Below are positions 60,471-64,000 of a stretch of 64,000 nt of DNA, in pieces. The stretch covers positions 1 to 64,000 of the forward strand of contig JAANDG010000553.1 of NCBI GenBank assembly GCA_036852015.1, in the 5' to 3' direction. Numbering within the stretch: position 1 is the first letter of the stretch; each line of letters begins with the position of its first letter. Below the pieces are notes generated by a model. It was not told where the DNA came from. It saw only the letters and a program-made list of their open reading frames with translations, and searched no databases. A program made the translations under genes and the position numbers. Source of the stretch: Pelodera strongyloides. Its lineage: Eukaryota > Nematoda > Chromadorea > Rhabditida > Rhabditidae.

Positions 60471-63400
60471 GTGTGTGGCCGAAAAGACGGCGTGGAATAT
60501 ACATATATCAACGAGTGTATATTGAACTGTTCGAGGAAAATTAGTAATAAAGGTGGGGGAGTGAAATTGCTTTCAAATTTTTTTTTATACTTATATACTT
60601 CTACCCGTTTTACGGCGCACGCGGTCCGTCAAACATCATTTCTCATTACAATACCAACAACAATTGTCAGAAAATTAAATTGTTTAAGTATTTCTCAGTT
60701 GTGCTGTTATTATTAATTATTACAGTATCCAGCACGTGCTAGATACTGTAGCAATATATGTGATTACTGTAGCGCTATTCCTTCAATGTTTACTGTAATG
60801 TGAATATGAAAACCGTATGATGGCCCGTTTTGAAACATATGTCGGTCGATGTATTTCTATGTAGTGTATGCAAATTACTACGCGACTACGGCACTATTAT
60901 TGGACTGATTACATACAACATAATGAGAAATCAGTTGTCAAAAATATGTTTCAAAAACCGGCTGTTATATAGCTTTTATTCCAGTGGTCGAGATCGTCTA
61001 CAAAGGTCCTTGCTGCAGATCTGCCATTTGCACGCAATTTGATTCGCCCATCTGCGATGATAGTGGAAATGTTAGTTTGCAAATAATTATATTCTTTTAA
61101 CTATTTCTATTTGTATGCTATTTATACTTTAGAAAAATATATTCGATCGAGAAAGTTTGTGTTATTCGGCTGCGCTAGCGATGCGCCAAAGGTATGCGCG
61201 CCCGAGCTCTATGCATAACACACAATTCCAATTGGCGCATCTGTGGCGTGCTTGCGGCACACAATCGGCACTCGTCGAAAAGCGCACCAGACGCCCACAT
61301 GTGCGCATCACATCACTATATACCCTTCGCGCACCCCTACCCTGACCTAAGGTTCTTTATTTTATTTTCGTCGTTTCTTTGCAGATGTACTCCTCTTCAT
61401 GTGACTTGGAACTATCACAGTGCATCGAATGGCGGATGAACGGCCGACATATTGCAATGAACTCAACGGCACCAAAATGTGCGTGTGTCAGGGAGTGCAA
61501 GTAAGTGTCAGTCGGTGTCTTTGCTTTCCAGGGTACTCTGCGCACATCTATGGCGGAGCGTTCGCAAGATCGCATACCTTTGGCGCTCCACGCACTCTAT
61601 ACGACATTGCCGAAATTCTTTAAATGTCTCGGACAAAGGAAACTACTCGACAGCATATCTTGGCCTGCTATTTTTCCAGCAAAGTTGAGCCCTACCAATT
61701 TTTATACCAGAATAATCCTCAAAAGAAATAACGAAACAAATTAATTTCAGCACCGAATGGGAACCCGTCTGCGATACAAACGGTCGGACACACGCTAATT
61801 TATGCACATTTCTCAATCAGCGATGTTATCACAAAATGCAGTGAGTTTACGCACAATATAATAAATTTAGGTCTCGCTGGTAATTTGGCGTCTAAAAAAA
61901 CGGTGCAATTGGGAAAAATAGTTGAAGAATAGTTTCTGGGGTTATGTTTACATTTGAACGCGGTATTTTCAATCGGTTCACGTAGAGGAACGTAACTTGT
62001 AAAACTATTACATTTTGTACTGTGACTCGAACATTTTGTACTGTGATTACGGTTGAAGGTACAGAAGATGAAGAGATGGTTTGTTTATTTTTCCGAGAGC
62101 AGGTTCGAGTTTATTATCCTCTAATCGTCAGTATTCCCTTTCAGAACTGAAAAATAGAGAACCATTTCAGCCTTCACGAGAACATTGAAGTTGACTACAT
62201 GGGCACGTGCTGTGACGACATTTGTACATCGGGTGAGTCTGTTCAAACATTGTAATTATAATAACAATAATACTAATAATAATTTATTACGCACAAAGAC
62301 AATCAAAGGTAAGCAATGTAGTGCAATTTTTGTTATAAAATAGTTCAGTGGTAGTTGGTTCAGTGGTAGAATGCTCGCCTGCCACGCGGGCGGCCCGGGT
62401 TCGATTCCCGGACGGTGCACCAAATGTGCTGACGCACCGTCACACGGTCAGCACTGATGGATGCCTTGTACAACCTTTGTAATGTATAACGACAAGATGA
62501 TGTTGATCTTTATCGTGCTACAAGTACAGGGTGCAACAATTCGTGGGGTCGAGCCCTCGGGCTGATCACCACGACACAAAATATCCTCTGGGATCGAGCC
62601 CGCAAGCTGATCGACCAGGGGTTGAGACTGGATGTCTCAGGAGCAGAGGGAGCGCTAGAATCGAGCCCGCAGGCTGATCAACTAACGCGTAAACAGTGTT
62701 GAGTGGCTTGCAAAGAATTCGCCAATGTTGCCAATACACTTAAAGCGAAATACCAGCCGGTTTTTGAAACGCATCTCAAATATCAGCATTATTATGCAGT
62801 TATGCTAAAAGGGGTCTATTGGGGTCTATTTTTCATTCAAATTTATGCTCATTTGCATATGAAGCATAGTAAAGCAGGGAGTATTCGATGCGTTTCAAAA
62901 ACCGGCCGGTATTTCGTTTTAAAGGTAGAATCCTTAGAATAAAGTTTTCCTCAATTTACTTGCACAGAATTCCGAATTTTAAAATTACTGTGAAAACCGC
63001 ATTGTTTGAGCTTGAACTCCAGATTATTCTCCGGCAACAGTTCGACCAGGTCCGTTGTCCGAGCATTTTGCGCTTTAGGGCATTCCTGTGTTGAAACGCC
63101 TGTTTATAATTTTAGTAATGATCTATATTCGTTTGAACATTATTACGTTGAAAACGAATGCAAGTGCACGGATATAAACCGTAAAAACTAATGTTTGTGT
63201 TGCTGACTACGGTACCTGGTCGAACTGTTTAGCATAGAATATCTCTGCGAGTTCTAGATGCAAATTTATGCGGTTTTCACAGTAATATTTCTGAGATACC
63301 GGACATTGTGCACAAGTAAATTGAAGAAATTCTTTTTCTCGTGGGCCTCTCCCTTTAAGGCTCCTGAGGTATCCTTATAAAGAAAAAGGGCGGAGCCTAA

Positions 63401-64000
63401 AGTTAGGTTTTAACAGTCTTGAATATGCTATTTAAGTTATTATTACTGTCTGCGTCTTAAATCACTCAAATTGTCTAATTCCCGCGACTCTCCTATGATC
63501 TTACACTATATAGAGTGCGTGGGAATAAATTAGTCAGATTCTCCTAATTTGCACGCTATTTTCCTATGTGTACTTTACACACAAAAGCCGAGGAGGCAAA
63601 AATAGCTTAAAAAAGGTTCAACTAAATGTCCAAGAAATTTGAATACTTGTCAAGGACAAGTTGAGAAATATAAAAGAAATAATAAGTATTAACAAGAAAT
63701 ATAAGGATAACCAAGAAATATAAGCCGTTAGCCTTAGAAATGAGTTAATACTTTAAAGTGCACAGCACAAAATAAAACATAATAAAATTCTAGAGTAATT
63801 GTATCATGTAAATGTTTATAATATCTTTATTCATGATTGTAGACTAACGTAAGAAGTAATTGGCAAGGTACAGTACATTGAAGAGCAAGCAATATTTATA
63901 ATTCCAGCCACTTCTGTAACCCCGCTCTGTGACTCGGCCGGCACAACTCACAACGATTTATGCTCATTTTATAAGGCACAATGTCGGCAACAAAGGAGGG
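60471..64000 (+). CDS. Multi-Kazal-domain protein, partial at both ends
   Basis: Kazal domains are small disulfide-rich modules of serine protease inhibitors and of extracellular follistatin/agrin-type proteins. Exons: 60471-60543, 60985-61070, 61133-61191, 61385-61500, 61751-61840, 62171-62232, 63908 to window end. Domain pieces seen: VCGRKDGVEYTYINECILNC; then CTQFDSPICDDSGN with ESLCYSAAL; then YSSSCDLELSQC; then CACVREC with TEWEPVCDTNGRTHANLCTF and LNQRCYHKM; then GTCCDDICTS with TPLCDSAGTTHNDLCSF and KAQC. Phases join except between 61191 and 61385, where an exon may be missing. No start, signal peptide or stop is in the window, so its subfamily cannot be set. The 1.7-kb last intron holds a SINE and two MITEs. 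Confidence 0.8.
60722..60751. repeat. 30-bp near-perfect palindrome centred on CACGTG
   Basis: TACAGTATCCAGCACGTGCT followed by AGATACTGTA, 28 of 30 bases self-complementary, in a Kazal-gene intron. Confidence 0.9.
60806..60977. mobile_element. Diverged family A MITE
   Basis: GAAAACCGTATGATGGCCCG, TTTTGAAACATATG and the inverted CATATGTTTCAAAAACCGG-like right end, running into AGCTTTT where TTTCGCTTTAA would be. It ends just before the exon at 60985. Confidence 0.6.
62345..62697 (+). mobile_element. tRNA-Gly-derived SINE
   Basis: The head at 62350-62421 has a perfect tRNA-Gly(GCC) D arm, anticodon arm (CTCGC CTGCCAC GCGGG) and T arm, followed by a genomically encoded CCA. The 5' acceptor strand is replaced by a duplicated GTTCAGTGGTAG, so the stem cannot form. 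The body carries three copies of TCGAGCCCGCAGGCTGATC (about 62549, 62591 and 62661). It lies in a Kazal-gene intron. Confidence 0.75.
62740..62922. mobile_element. TTAA MITE family A, copy 6
   Basis: TTAAAGCGAAATACCAGCC to CCGGTATTTCGTTTTAA, 183 bp, almost the same as 40076-40258. Confidence 0.9.
62919..63358. mobile_element. TTAA MITE family E, copy 2
   Basis: Begins at the TTAA that ends the preceding MITE (TTAAAGGTAG...) and ends CTCGTGGGCCTCTCCCTTTAA. The arms AATTTACTTGCACAGAAT and its complement match the copy at 50720. Confidence 0.82.
63359..63907. other. 3' part of the Kazal-gene intron
   Basis: AT-rich, with AAATATAAGGATAACCAAGAAATATAAG short repeats at about 63660-63725. No other feature is seen before the acceptor ATTCCAG at 63901-63907. 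Confidence 0.5.

Noticed and set aside
62350..62421. Functional tRNA-Gly(GCC) gene
   Set aside because: The 5' acceptor strand does not pair with the 3' strand, and CCA is encoded in the DNA.

Overview
This is a eukaryotic, almost certainly nematode, genomic segment. Four protein genes are recognised with confidence, all split into many small exons, and splice acceptors are mostly the short nematode-type (T)TTTCAG or TTTAG. The mitochondrial thioredoxin looks nematode-like as I remember that family. The reading is from sequence alone, so the species is not named.

Layout. 1-1550: a 12-copy 129-bp minisatellite. 2684-7025 (+): 3' half of the RED/IK splicing factor, its introns loaded with short palindromic transposons. 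7.7-14.6 kb: gene-poor, with two satellite arrays that both have a 166-bp period, a 400-bp-arm inverted repeat and tRNA-derived fragments. 14.8-17.4 kb: a non-coding LTR retroelement with mosaic LTRs. 17.7-18.1 kb (-): weak candidate exons. 20676-33913 (-): complete CMTR1 cap meth­yltransferase in 33 exons, with a small OB-fold, RPA3-like gene just upstream on the same strand, an operon-like arrangement. 35234-37896 (+): complete mitochondrial thioredoxin. 38983-41717 (-): an uncharacterised Cys-rich/Lys-rich gene. 41802-47819 (-): an uncharacterised membrane-glycoprotein-like gene. 48636-51627: a 3-kb transposon with about 320-bp terminal inverted repeats and a 9-bp target duplication. 52172-58063 (+): complete mitochondrial processing peptidase alpha subunit. 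60471 to the window end (+): a multi-Kazal gene, open at both ends.

Functionally the genes are housekeeping: splicing (RED), mRNA cap 2'-O-methylation (CMTR1), mitochondrial redox (thioredoxin 2) and mitochondrial presequence cleavage (MPP-alpha). They do not form one pathway. The unusual material is the repeat content: at least five TTAA-bounded families, a CWG-target family, a TTA-target element, the long-TIR element and several foldback structures. Almost all sit in introns or between genes.

Exon models were built by hand from reading frame, splice sites and family similarity. CMTR1, MPP-alpha and thioredoxin close perfectly in phase (2901, 1581 and 459 nt). No homology search, RNA evidence or repeat-masking run was available.
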